The position numbers were made by a program, and so were the translations under genes. Positions 7,655-16,312 of a DNA stretch of 64,000 bases are shown here, piece by piece. Every line of letters begins with the position of its first letter. The first letter of the stretch is position 1. Origin of the DNA: Alphaproteobacteria bacterium (GTDB taxonomy: Bacteria; Pseudomonadota; Alphaproteobacteria; Caulobacterales; Maricaulaceae); contig JANSXV010000002.1 in NCBI GenBank assembly GCA_024742735.1, positions 1 to 64,000 of the forward strand. Direction: 5' to 3'. Under the pieces are notes generated by a model. That model was not told the origin of the DNA. It saw nothing but the letters and a program-made list of their open reading frames with translations, and searched no databases.

Positions 7655-9733
7655 ATGATTTTCCGTCTGCTGATCGCTGCGCCTGCGGCGCTTGTCGCCG
7701 CCATCGCCACGCTGGCCACCGGAACCGAGCTGACGGGGCTCGGCTCCGGAGACAGGATCCTGGGCGGGAGGTTGCTCCACGAAGACGGAGAGGTTCGCGT
7801 CTACTCCGCGCCGACGCCGCGCTGGACCCGCGACTTCGATCTGGCGAGCCTTTCTGCCGACGATGCGCCGGGACAAGGCGGGGTCGCGTATTTGCTCGAT
7901 GACCGGCAAGCAACCGTCGCCGGACCGGAGCCCACCGTGTTCCGCCGGATCGCAGGCGAAGCCGTCACCCTTCAGGGCGTCAGCGACCTCTCCGTTTTCA
8001 CCTTGCAGATCGCCAATGATTTCCAGCGCATCTATATCCATGAGGCCGATATCATTCGCGACGGCCAGACGCTGGACCGGATCGACGATCTGGTGGTCAG
8101 CGCGGGCGCGGCGCCGGCCATTGATGCGGAGACCCAGCAGCTCAGCGAAGTGCGCACCATCATCATGCGCGTGCCCGGCGTGCGCGCAGGCGACCGGGTG
8201 CTGGTGTCCTATTCGCTGGCCGGCGGGCATCCGCTGGTCCGTCACGGCCAGGCCGCCTTCGCCGAACCGGTCGGCGCCGCCTTCGCCCATGTGCGCCGTT
8301 CCATCCGCGCACCGGAAGGCTCTCAGACGGCCGGAATCGGCCAGTTCGCCGACGCGGTCCGCACCACGGCGAACGGCGTGACCGAACATGTCTTTCTGGA
8401 CGGACCGGCTTCGCCCCGGCCCGGCTTCACCGATGCCCCGGCCTGGCGGGTGGGCGACTGGGCCATGGTCAGCACGACGCCGGACTGGCGGACCGTGTCT
8501 GAATGGGGCTCTGAACTGTTCGCGCCGGTCCGCTCCGACGCCGTCGACGCGGTGGCCGGCCAGATCGCCGCCGAGCACGAGACCCGGGAGGCTCAGATCG
8601 CTGCGGCGCTGGCCTTCGTCCAGCGCGAGGTGCGCTACTTCGCCGTCCTGTTCGGCGCCGGCGGGTACGAACCGGTGCACCCCGATGAAACGCTCCGCCT
8701 GGGCGAGGGCGAATGCAAGGCCAAGAGCCTTCTGCTGGTCTCCATCCTGGACGCCCTGGGGTTTGAGGCCGAGGTGGCGTTCGTCAGCTCGGGCATCGGC
8801 CCCATGCTGGCCGAGCTGCCGCCGTCCGAAGCGGTGTTCGACCACGTCATCGTGACTGTGACCCATGAAGGCCGGCGCTACTGGCTTGAGCCCTCGACGT
8901 TCGAACAGGCCGGGACGCTGCAGACCCTGGCCCAGCCGGACTATGGCTATGCCCTGATCGCCGACGGCGAGAGCACGTTGCAGTCCATGGACGTCGTGCT
9001 GGAAGAGCCGACGCTGGAAGTCGACACCCGGCTTCAGATCAGCTCCATGCAGGCCGGCGCCATCCACCGCATGGCCGTGCGCGTCACCGTCTCCGGTCCC
9101 GCCGCCGACCAGGCGCGCGTGATCGAGGCCATGGCCGGCCGCGCCCAGATGCTCCAGCACCTGCGCACGGTCGCCGCCGCAGGCGTCGCGGGCTGGCGTG
9201 AAGCCTCGCCCGCTGTTGTGCGCGATGATCCGGTCGCCAACACGGTGACCGCCGAGTTCGACTGGGAGATTCGTCTGGTGGAGGCCGCGCGGGAAACCGA
9301 CAATCTCGCCACGGCGATCTTCCCGATCCACGGCGCCATGCCGCCTTTCGCCCTGCCCGGCGGGAAGCGCGGCATGCCGCTGGCCCTGCCCTTCCCCCAC
9401 GTGGCTCGCCATGAGGTGCGGGTGTCACTACCCAAGGGCGAGGAGGGCGAGCCGGGCTGGACCGACGTGCCCGCCCGCGACGTGACCTTCGAGAACGCCG
9501 CCTTCTTCCTGCAGGTGCGCGTGCGCCCGCTGGAGGACCGGATCGAGGCCGGGGCCCGGCTGGAGATCCGCTCCCGCGAGCTGGCGCCGGCCGAGTTCGC
9601 CGCTGTCGGCGCGGAGTATCAGGCCGCGCTGGAGGCGCTGACCCTCGTCCTGACCGACCGCTCCGACCCGGAGATCGCCGCCGCGCTGGAACGCATGTTC
9701 GGACGCGAACCCTCGGACAGCCCGCGAAGCTGA
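7655..9733 (+). CDS. DUF3857 and transglutaminase-like domain exported protein
   Basis: The 692-residue protein has an N-terminal signal sequence, a DUF3857 domain (about 60-250) and a transglutaminase-like cysteine domain (about 310-450). A C-terminal beta-rich region follows. The putative nucleophile is in GEGECKAKSLLLVSILDALG and the histidine in FDHVIVTV. The third triad position, usually Asp in YWLDP, reads YWLEPS, so it is Glu here. Such proteins are periplasmic or outer-membrane associated; some may be peptidases or cross-linkers. ATG 7655 follows TCAGGAGGGG. It converges on the PfpI-like gene. Confidence 0.8.
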   Translation: MIFRLLIAAPAALVAAIATLATGTELTGLGSGDRILGGRLLHEDGEVRVYSAPTPRWTRDFDLASLSADDAPGQGGVAYLLDDRQATVAGPEPTVFRRIAGEAVTLQGVSDLSVFTLQIANDFQRIYIHEADIIRDGQTLDRIDDLVVSAGAAPAIDAETQQLSEVRTIIMRVPGVRAGDRVLVSYSLAGGHPLVRHGQAAFAEPVGAAFAHVRRSIRAPEGSQTAGIGQFADAVRTTANGVTEHVFLDGPASPRPGFTDAPAWRVGDWAMVSTTPDWRTVSEWGSELFAPVRSDAVDAVAGQIAAEHETREAQIAAALAFVQREVRYFAVLFGAGGYEPVHPDETLRLGEGECKAKSLLLVSILDALGFEAEVAFVSSGIGPMLAELPPSEAVFDHVIVTVTHEGRRYWLEPSTFEQAGTLQTLAQPDYGYALIADGESTLQSMDVVLEEPTLEVDTRLQISSMQAGAIHRMAVRVTVSGPAADQARVIEAMAGRAQMLQHLRTVAAAGVAGWREASPAVVRDDPVANTVTAEFDWEIRLVEAARETDNLATAIFPIHGAMPPFALPGGKRGMPLALPFPHVARHEVRVSLPKGEEGEPGWTDVPARDVTFENAAFFLQVRVRPLEDRIEAGARLEIRSRELAPAEFAAVGAEYQAALEALTLVLTDRSDPEIAAALERMFGREPSDSPRS

Positions 9734-9741
9734 TCTGACCG

Positions 9742-10413
9742 TTAGCGCCGCTCAAGAACGGCGCGGCTGGCCGCCTCCATCACCGCGCGGCGCTCTGAGA
9801 ACGGGCCCGCCTTCAGGGCTTCTGCACGCGCGGGCGCTGCAGCCGGCGAACCCGTGCTGAACGGCGGGGCCGGATCATACTCCAGCGCCATCTGGATGGA
9901 CTGGGCGAAGTCTTCGCCCTCGAGCTCGGCCAGCAGGGTCAGGGCGAAATCGATCCCCGCCGTCACGCCGCCGCCGCTTATCAGCCGTCCGTCCTGAACG
10001 ACGCGCTGCGCGACCGGCTCGGCGCCGAACAGTCCCAGCAGATCGTGATAGGCCCAGTGCGTCGTGGCGCGCCGGCCCTCGAGCAAGCCTGCCGCGCCCA
10101 GAATGAAGGCGCCCGTGCACACGCTGGTGACGTAGTGCGCCCCTTCAGCCTGGCGGGCGACGAAGTCCGTCCAGGCCGGGTCTGCCATGGCCGCCGCGAC
10201 GCCATACCCGCCTGGAACGCACAGGATATCCAGCGCCGGGCAGTCTTCGCGCGTGGTCGTGGGCTGGATGGCGAAGCCGCAATCGGTGGGAACCGGCGCC
10301 AGGCTGGCCCCGGCATACACCATCTCAGCGCCTGGAAGGCGCGAGAGCACCTGGGCCGGGCCGGTCAGGTCCAGCTGGGTGACATCGTCAAACAGCGCGA
10401 ACCCGATGCGCAC
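9742..10413 (-). CDS. DJ-1/PfpI family protein, isonitrile hydratase-like
   Basis: This 223-residue class I glutamine amidotransferase-like protein has the nucleophile elbow TSVCTGAF with Cys99. A conserved DVTQLDLTGP near residues 10-19 supplies the acidic partner seen in isonitrile hydratases and in the sensor half of GlxA-like regulators. Length fits the stand-alone enzyme: there is no C-terminal AraC domain. Substrate assignment to isonitriles is weak, because many homologues are uncharacterised. Its start lies nine bases from the stop of the regA gene, in the same direction, so read-through from regBA is possible. Confidence 0.8.
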   Translation of the reverse strand: MRIGFALFDDVTQLDLTGPAQVLSRLPGAEMVYAGASLAPVPTDCGFAIQPTTTREDCPALDILCVPGGYGVAAAMADPAWTDFVARQAEGAHYVTSVCTGAFILGAAGLLEGRRATTHWAYHDLLGLFGAEPVAQRVVQDGRLISGGGVTAGIDFALTLLAELEGEDFAQSIQMALEYDPAPPFSTGSPAAAPARAEALKAGPFSERRAVMEAASRAVLERR

Positions 10414-10422
10414 CGCCTTATC

Positions 10423-10980
10423 CTAGCGCGGCGCGCGCTTGGCGAGGATGCGCTGAAGGGTGCGGCGATGCATGTTCAACCGGCGCGCGGTTTCAGAGAC
10501 ATTGTGATTGCACAGCTCGAAGACGCGCTGGATGTGCTCCCAGCGCACGCGGTCCGCGCTCATGGGATTTTCCGGCGGTTCCGGCTTGGTGTCGGGCTGG
10601 GCCAGCAGCGCCTTGACCACGTCGTCGGCGTCGGCGGGCTTGGCCAGGTAGTCAATGGCCCCGGACTTCACCGCCGCCACGGCGGTGGCGATATTGCCGT
10701 AACCGGTCAGCATGACCGCGCGGCAGTCGTCCCGGCTTTCGTGCAGCACGCGCACTACGTCGAGGCCGTCTCCGTCCTCCAGGCGCAGGTCAACGACTGC
10801 AAACGCGGGCGGCGTGTTGCGCGCGATCTTCATGGCTTCGGACACGGTTCCGACCGCTGCGGTGATTTCAAACCCGCGCGAGGCCATGGCCCGTTCCAGC
10901 CGTGTGCGGAACGGCGTGTCGTCATCGACGATCATCAGAGTCTTGTCCGCGGGAAGGTCGAGTTCGGTCAGGTCAGTCAC
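10423..10980 (-). CDS. regA: RegA/ActR-type redox response regulator
   Basis: This 185-residue response regulator of the RegA/PrrA/ActR group globally controls respiration and redox metabolism in alphaproteobacteria. The receiver domain has the acidic pair DD at residues 19-20 and the phosphoacceptor Asp64 in VVDLRLEDGDG. The C-terminal Fis-type helix-turn-helix is NVSETARRLNMHRRTLQRIL, almost invariant in this group. The start appears to be GTG at 10980, preceded by AAGGAGG. It lies downstream of regB with a 106-base gap, so it may have its own promoter. Confidence 0.93.
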   Translation of the reverse strand: MTDLTELDLPADKTLMIVDDDTPFRTRLERAMASRGFEITAAVGTVSEAMKIARNTPPAFAVVDLRLEDGDGLDVVRVLHESRDDCRAVMLTGYGNIATAVAAVKSGAIDYLAKPADADDVVKALLAQPDTKPEPPENPMSADRVRWEHIQRVFELCNHNVSETARRLNMHRRTLQRILAKRAPR

Positions 10981-11086
10981 CGGTATTTCGCCTCCTTGCC
11001 GGGCGATGGTTGTGGTCTGTTCAGTTAACTAGTCGAATTCGACGGAAAATCGAAGACCGCAAATGCGCATCACCCGATAGGGCCGC

Positions 11087-12460
11087 CTACTGGGCGGCGT
11101 CGGCTATGCCCTCGTCGTCCGCCGGGGCCGTGCGCTGGGCGTCGAAGCGGGGTTCAGCCTCCAGCGTCTTGCGCGGCAGGGACAGCGTCACGCGGGCGCC
11201 GCCGGCCGATGTGTTGTCGAAATCAACCGCCCCGCCCAGACGCTCGATCAGGGTGATGGCGATGAACACGCCCAGTCCCAGACCGCCATGGCCGGGCTCG
11301 GCCCGGCGGGTGGTGATGTAAGGCTCGCCGAGCTTGGCCAGAATGTCCGGCGGAAAGCCCGGCCCGTCATCGCGCACCGTGACCGTGAGCCGGTCCTCGG
11401 TCCAGGCGCCGGTCACCGAAACCTGCTCGCTGGCATAGTCCACGGCGTTCTCGATGAAATTGCCCAGCGCATAGATCAGCTCGGCCTTGCGCTGGAGCAC
11501 CGGCGGCTCGCCGCCCTCCGGCCCTGCGCTGAGCAGGACCGACACCTCCGCGCCCAGACCGCGCAGGGGCGCAGCGGCCTCTTCCATGGCTTCGCGCAGG
11601 CCGACCCGGTCATGCATCTGGTCGGAGGCTTCCTGGGTCTGGGACAGGCGCTGGAGGATCTCCCGGCAGCGCTGGGCCTGGGAGACGATGAGGTCGGCGT
11701 CCTCTCTCAGCAGCTCGTCGGTGGCGGCGCGCTGCATCTCCTTGGCGGTGAGCTGGATCGTCGCCAGCGGCGTGCCCAGCTCATGGGCCGCGGCCGCTGA
11801 CAGGGCGCCCAGAGCCGACAGGCGCTGCTCACGGGCGAGCACGGTCTGCGTGGCGGCGAGCGCGGTGCCCATGCGGCGGGCTTCCGCGCCCACGCGCCAG
11901 GCGTAGATGGCGGTGAAGCCGATCGCGATGGCGAGCGCCGTCCAGGACCCGATCTGATAGGTCAGCGGCAGCACCGGTCCGGCGCCCGACCAGGGCAGGG
12001 GCAGATGCCAGATGCTGAGCGCCACCGAACCGAAGATCGCCATGGCCACCAGCGTCATCCACCAGCGCGCGGGCAGGGCCGCTACGGAGATCACCACCGG
12101 GCCGACCAGCATGACCGAGAACGGGTTGGCCAGGCCGCCGGTCAGCGCCAGCAAGATCATAAGCTGGACCAGATCATAGGCGAGCTGGGCGAAGGCCTCC
12201 CAGTCCTTGGCGAAGCGCTGGGTCGGCAGGGCCAGGGACAGCCAGGCGTTCACCCAGGCGCTTGCGGCGATCACGCCCAGGCAGATGCCGAGCGGCAGGT
12301 CATAGCCCAGACCGTAATGGACCACGACCAGACAGACCGTCTGCCCGACCACGGCCAGCCAGCGCAGGAAGATCAGCGTGCGCAGGCGCACCCGCCCGAA
12401 CATGGGCGTCAATTCAGCCTCTGCGGAGATCTTCTCCCATTCCGGTTCCAGCGTGATCAT
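11087..12460 (-). CDS. regB: RegB/ActS-type redox sensor histidine kinase
   Basis: The 457-residue membrane kinase partners RegA. The N-terminal region has about six transmembrane segments. It includes GGLANPF at 108-114, matching the ubiquinone-binding loop of RegB. The H-box is AAHELGTPLATIQ with His226. Cys265 in QAQRCREIL sits at the position of the redox-active cysteine of Rhodobacter RegB. The ATP-binding lid (GLGLGVFIA) is complete. ATG 12460 follows GTGAGGA. senC diverges from it, the classical regB-senC arrangement, and palindromes lie in the shared promoter region. Confidence 0.94.
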   Translation of the reverse strand: MITLEPEWEKISAEAELTPMFGRVRLRTLIFLRWLAVVGQTVCLVVVHYGLGYDLPLGICLGVIAASAWVNAWLSLALPTQRFAKDWEAFAQLAYDLVQLMILLALTGGLANPFSVMLVGPVVISVAALPARWWMTLVAMAIFGSVALSIWHLPLPWSGAGPVLPLTYQIGSWTALAIAIGFTAIYAWRVGAEARRMGTALAATQTVLAREQRLSALGALSAAAAHELGTPLATIQLTAKEMQRAATDELLREDADLIVSQAQRCREILQRLSQTQEASDQMHDRVGLREAMEEAAAPLRGLGAEVSVLLSAGPEGGEPPVLQRKAELIYALGNFIENAVDYASEQVSVTGAWTEDRLTVTVRDDGPGFPPDILAKLGEPYITTRRAEPGHGGLGLGVFIAITLIERLGGAVDFDNTSAGGARVTLSLPRKTLEAEPRFDAQRTAPADDEGIADAAQ

Positions 12461-12474
12461 GGCCGGTCCTCACG

Positions 12475-12522
12475 TGCGGCGCCGCAACAAAAGCTCGACA
12501 TGAGCTGTGACGAGGCTCATGT
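12475..12522. promoter_or_regulatory. Two dyads in the regB-senC divergent promoter
   Basis: Two dyads lie in the 168-base gap. TGCGGCGCCGCA (12475-12486) is a perfect 12-bp palindrome 15 bases upstream of regB. ACATGAGC, nine bases, GCTCATGT (12498-12522) is a perfect 8-bp dyad. RegA-type sites are described as GC-rich GCGGC/GCCGC-like motifs, so autoregulation through the first palindrome is plausible. The second could be bound by another factor. Confidence 0.4.
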
Positions 12523-12628
12523 TAAGCCACGTTTCAAGGAAGCGGTGAAGCGCCGCCGTCCGTCAAGCCGACCGATGGACACAGCCGGCTGCGCCGCGCG
12601 AGACCTGAGAAATCGCCTGAGTGAACCC

Positions 12629-13288
12629 ATGGACCTGAACAATCGACCGGTCTGGCTTCTGCCAGCTCTGTCCGCCGCCGCCGCCCTGATTCTCGGCGCC
12701 GTCATCGTCGCCGTCCAGCTTGGCGCCCGGTCCGAGGCCGGATCCGGCGCCGCGCCCATGCGCGTGTCGGGTCAGGCTCAGATCGGCGGCCCCTTCACCC
12801 TGGTCAATCAGGACGGCGAAACCGTCACGGACGCCGACTTCCGCGGTCAGGCGATGCTGATCTATTTCGGCTTCACCTATTGCCCCGACATCTGCCCGAC
12901 CTCGCTGCAGGTCATGAACGCCGCGCTGGCTCAGTTGCCCGAAGACGACCGCGGCGCCTTTCAGCCCCTTCTGATCAGCGTCGATCCCGAGCGCGACACG
13001 CCGGAGCTGCTGGCCCAGTATGTGGACTCGCCCGCCTTCCCCGAAGGCCTGATGGGTCTGACCGGCACCGAGGAACAGGTCCGCGCCGCGGCCCGGGCCT
13101 ACCGCGTGTTCTACTCCCGGGTGGACGATGACGGGGTGAGCACCGAGTACACCGTGGACCACAGCTCTCTGGTCTACCTGATGGGGCCGGACGGATCCTT
13201 CGTGGACGTCTTCCCCCACAACACGACGCCGGACCAGATGGCCGCGCGTCTGCAACGCTTTCTAGAGGATAATCCGGTTCAATCGTGA
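12629..13288 (+). CDS. senC: SCO1/SenC family copper chaperone
   Basis: This 219-residue membrane-anchored thioredoxin-fold protein is involved in assembly of the CuA centre of cytochrome c oxidase. It has one N-terminal transmembrane helix (about 8-30). The copper ligands are C85 and C89 in YCPDICP and His178 in TVDHSSLVYL. All three are present, so it should be functional. It is divergent from regB, as in Rhodobacter and relatives. The start at 12629 gives the usual short cytosolic tail; an in-frame ATG at 12573 would add 19 residues. Confidence 0.92.
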   Translation: MDLNNRPVWLLPALSAAAALILGAVIVAVQLGARSEAGSGAAPMRVSGQAQIGGPFTLVNQDGETVTDADFRGQAMLIYFGFTYCPDICPTSLQVMNAALAQLPEDDRGAFQPLLISVDPERDTPELLAQYVDSPAFPEGLMGLTGTEEQVRAAARAYRVFYSRVDDDGVSTEYTVDHSSLVYLMGPDGSFVDVFPHNTTPDQMAARLQRFLEDNPVQS

Positions 13289-13345
13289 TCTGCGGCGCCG
13301 CTTGCGCGCCTGACCTGACGGCCTGATTTGGAAAGGTCTTTCTTG

Positions 13346-14629
13346 ATGCTTTACTCGCTTATGGAAATGAGCCGCGCGGCGCTTCTGCCGTGGCGCGCGG
13401 CGGCCAACGTGACCCGGCGCACGCTGCGCAGTCCGCTCAACCCGGCCGCAGACACGCTGTCCGGGCGCGCCACTGCGGCCGCGGCGGACCTGTTTGAAAG
13501 CCTGACACGCTATTACGGCAAGCCGGAATGGGGCGTCAGTCCCGCCGACGTCGACGGTCACCCGGTGAATGTCGAGATTGAAACGGTCTGGTCCAAGCCC
13601 TTCGCCGATCTGATCCACTTCAAGCGCGACCGGACCGCTCTGGCGAAGGCGCGCGGCGTGAAAGCCTCCGAGATCAACGATCCCAAGGTGCTGTTCGTGG
13701 CGCCCATGTCCGGCCACCACGCCACCCTGCTGCGCGGCACGGTCGAGGCCTTCCTGCCTGACGCCGAGGTCTACATCACCGACTGGACCGATGCGCGCCA
13801 TGTGCCGGTGATGGAAGGGCGGTTCGATCTGGACAGCTATGTCCAGTATGTCCGCGAGATGATCACGGCGGTTGGCGAGGACGTGCATGTGGTCGCGGTT
13901 TGCCAGCCCGGGCCGCCGACGCTGGCGGCCATCGCGCTCATGGCCGAGGACGAAGACCCCTGCCGGCCGGCCTCCATGACCTTCATGGGCTCGCCTATCG
14001 ACGCGCGCAAATCGCCCACGACGCCGAACAAGCTGGCCGAGGAGCGGCCCTATAGCTGGTTCCGGGACAATCTGATCCACACCGTGCCGGCGATGTATCC
14101 CGGCGCCATGCGGCGGGTCTATCCGGGCTTCCTGCAGCTGACCGGCTTCATCAACATGAATTTCGACCGTCATGTGGACGCGCACTATCGCTTCTTCACC
14201 CACATGGTCGACGGCGACGGGGACAGCGCGGAAAAGCACCGCCAGTTCTATGACGAATATCTCTCCGTCATGGATCTGACCGAGGAGTTCTACCTGCAGA
14301 CCATCGCTGACGTGTTCCAGGAGCACAAGCTGGCGCGCGGCCTGATGACCGTGGACGGCCGCCCGGTCCGGCCTGAGACCATCACCGATGTCGCCCTTCT
14401 GACCGTTGAAGGGGAGAATGACGACATCTCCGGCATCGGCCAGACCCAGGCCGCCCACGGCCTGTGCGCCGGTCTGCCCGACGCCCTGCGCCAGGACTAC
14501 ATCCAGAAAGGTGTAGGCCATTACGGCGTGTTCAACGGGCGGCGTTTCCGCGAAGAGATCGCCCCGCGCATGAAGGCCTTCATGGCCGAACACGCCGGCC
14601 GCAAGTCTTCGGGGCGCAAGGCGGCCTGA
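13346..14629 (+). CDS. phaZ: Intracellular polyhydroxybutyrate depolymerase
   Basis: This 427-residue enzyme of the PhaZ intracellular depolymerase family mobilises stored polyhydroxybutyrate. The lipase-box-like AVCQPGPP carries the cysteine nucleophile characteristic of this group. The late GVGHYGVFNGRRF supplies the catalytic histidine, and VEGENDDISG supplies the aspartate. No signal peptide is present, as expected for a granule-associated enzyme. ATG 13346 was chosen because it gives the usual MLY..ME N-terminus. A strong terminator follows. Its presence implies PHA storage in this organism. Confidence 0.92.
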   Translation: MLYSLMEMSRAALLPWRAAANVTRRTLRSPLNPAADTLSGRATAAAADLFESLTRYYGKPEWGVSPADVDGHPVNVEIETVWSKPFADLIHFKRDRTALAKARGVKASEINDPKVLFVAPMSGHHATLLRGTVEAFLPDAEVYITDWTDARHVPVMEGRFDLDSYVQYVREMITAVGEDVHVVAVCQPGPPTLAAIALMAEDEDPCRPASMTFMGSPIDARKSPTTPNKLAEERPYSWFRDNLIHTVPAMYPGAMRRVYPGFLQLTGFINMNFDRHVDAHYRFFTHMVDGDGDSAEKHRQFYDEYLSVMDLTEEFYLQTIADVFQEHKLARGLMTVDGRPVRPETITDVALLTVEGENDDISGIGQTQAAHGLCAGLPDALRQDYIQKGVGHYGVFNGRRFREEIAPRMKAFMAEHAGRKSSGRKAA

Positions 14630-14653
14630 GGCGTCATCGCACCGGCATGAGAA

Positions 14654-14685
14654 AGCCCCCGGCGAGCGGTCGCCGGGGGCTTTTT
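14654..14685 (+). terminator. Rho-independent terminator of phaZ
   Basis: A perfect 12-bp stem (AGCCCCCGGCGA with TCGCCGGGGGCT, loop GCGG) is followed by a T run, 24 bases after the phaZ stop. The flanking A residues could also give some activity for the facing minus-strand gene. Confidence 0.9.
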
Positions 14686-14704
14686 GCTGCGCTGGATGCG
14701 TGGA

Positions 14705-16216
14705 TCAGGGCGCGGTATGGGCGAAGGAGAGGCCCGCCGCCTCTGCGTCGAAGCCGCCCTCTTCGGTCGCCACCTCCATCATGGAGATCGGTGAGGGCGG
14801 CTGCATCGCGACCATGATCGTGCCGCCGTTCTGGATGAAACCGGTCAGGGCCTGGCTCATCTGCGCGACGACCGCAGGCGGCAGAGCCTCACCGGCGCCC
14901 ATGGAGACCAGCGCCACCATACCGACCGCCTGGGCGCGCGCCGTGGCGACATCAACGCCGGACTGGGCGGCGAACAGGGCGAGCCCGCGCTCCAGAAGCC
15001 CGGCGTCTTCGAAGCTGAAGGACATGCCGTTCAGGATCAGGCTGGAGATCATCTCGGCCATGAGGTCATCTTCCACCGCCAGCGCCTCGCCGGCCTCGGC
15101 CGAAGCGATGGTTTCAGCCTGGAACTCCATCGCCGCCTGCATGTACTCGGTCAGGCCGGTCATGTCGTATTGCAAGTCGAATGTCCCGCCGTCAGCCAGC
15201 GTCAGCGGGTTCGGCCCATCGGTGTACATGCGATCCTGCGCCGGATCGTAGATGGAGGCGCCTTCAAATGACAGATCGAGGCGGTCATACCCCATCATGG
15301 CGAGGCCTCCGGCGGCCTGCGCGCTCATCTCGTCGGCTGTGGGGTCGATCACCAGCGAAAAGCTCGGCATCACGGTCGCGGTGCGCAGGGCCCCGCCGGC
15401 CAGCTCTTCCATGGATGCGGTCAGGCTCGGCATGGCGATCCGGATGCCGCCGACCTTGATCAGGAAATCCGCAAGCTCGAACCGGTCCATGGTTTTGGTG
15501 AAGGTCAGGGCCGGGTCGAACGTCTCGGGATCCAGCCCGTTCAAAAGGCTGGCGACCATGACGCCCGTCCCTTCGGCCCGGGCGAGCGTGACTTCAACGG
15601 GCGGAGAATCGGCCATGGCGCCGGTATTCAGGGTGAAGCCGGTCATGCCCATATCAGCGTAGGCGTCCAGATCGGGGTTGCTGGCGAAAAGCCGGTCGAT
15701 CCCCAAGCGGATCTCCGGGGTCTCGGTCTCGGCGTCCGCCGGGATGACCATGCGCAGACCTTCAAGGATCATCTCCTGCGCGATCTGCTCGATGACATCC
15801 ATGGAGAAGGACTCGGTGTCCGCCGCGCCGGCATAGCTGTCCGTCATGGCGTCGACGAGCGCGCGGCTCGGCCCGCTGATGAAGACGCGGTCATAGCTGA
15901 ACGTCCCGCCTATCTCCGGGCTGTCCATGGACGCGCCGCGCATTTCGAACGTGTCGAACATGGCGCCGTCCGGGCCCATGCGAAGGTTTTCGAAGACAAG
16001 CGTTTCCGCGTTCAGAACACCGACCTCGGTCTCCTGACGGAACCCGGTGATCCGGTAGCCGCCGCCGGACTGATCGATCGTGTCCCAGCTGACTTGCGGG
16101 TTGCCTCCAAGGCCCAGCGCCTCAAGCGCGGCGGTGTCCTGGGCGAAGCCGGGCGCAGCGCCGAAAACGGTCAGAGCGGCGGCGCAGGCGGCGGAGCGGA
16201 GCGAAACAAGTCTCAT
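14705..16216 (-). CDS. Exported protein of unknown function, paralogue of the adjacent lipoprotein
   Basis: This 503-residue protein has a Sec signal peptide ending near PGFAQD at about residue 25. No known domain is recognised. The sequence is acidic, rich in Ala, Met and Glu, with repeated alternating segments that look like beta structure. It shares order and motifs with the next gene upstream. Both start with a short L..LGL....VSWD block, and both end with ALTGFI.. GGT and a terminal L(S)....H.AP tail. The pair is therefore a tandem duplication. The two genes are 96 bases apart, transcribed in the same direction. Confidence 0.65.
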   Translation of the reverse strand: MRLVSLRSAACAAALTVFGAAPGFAQDTAALEALGLGGNPQVSWDTIDQSGGGYRITGFRQETEVGVLNAETLVFENLRMGPDGAMFDTFEMRGASMDSPEIGGTFSYDRVFISGPSRALVDAMTDSYAGAADTESFSMDVIEQIAQEMILEGLRMVIPADAETETPEIRLGIDRLFASNPDLDAYADMGMTGFTLNTGAMADSPPVEVTLARAEGTGVMVASLLNGLDPETFDPALTFTKTMDRFELADFLIKVGGIRIAMPSLTASMEELAGGALRTATVMPSFSLVIDPTADEMSAQAAGGLAMMGYDRLDLSFEGASIYDPAQDRMYTDGPNPLTLADGGTFDLQYDMTGLTEYMQAAMEFQAETIASAEAGEALAVEDDLMAEMISSLILNGMSFSFEDAGLLERGLALFAAQSGVDVATARAQAVGMVALVSMGAGEALPPAVVAQMSQALTGFIQNGGTIMVAMQPPSPISMMEVATEEGGFDAEAAGLSFAHTAP

Positions 16217-16312
16217 GGGGCGGGAGCCTTCAATCTGTCGGAGAAGAGGCGTGGAGCATACTGCGGCACGCGAAATGCGGAAGGTCGCCGCGCGTGTTTG
16301 CCCGGTGTGTGG

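Noticed and set aside
7649-9412. 587-codon minus-strand frame opposite the DUF3857 gene
   Set aside because: Composition is that of a codon-position shadow (His/Gly/Arg rich) and the plus-strand gene has recognisable domains.
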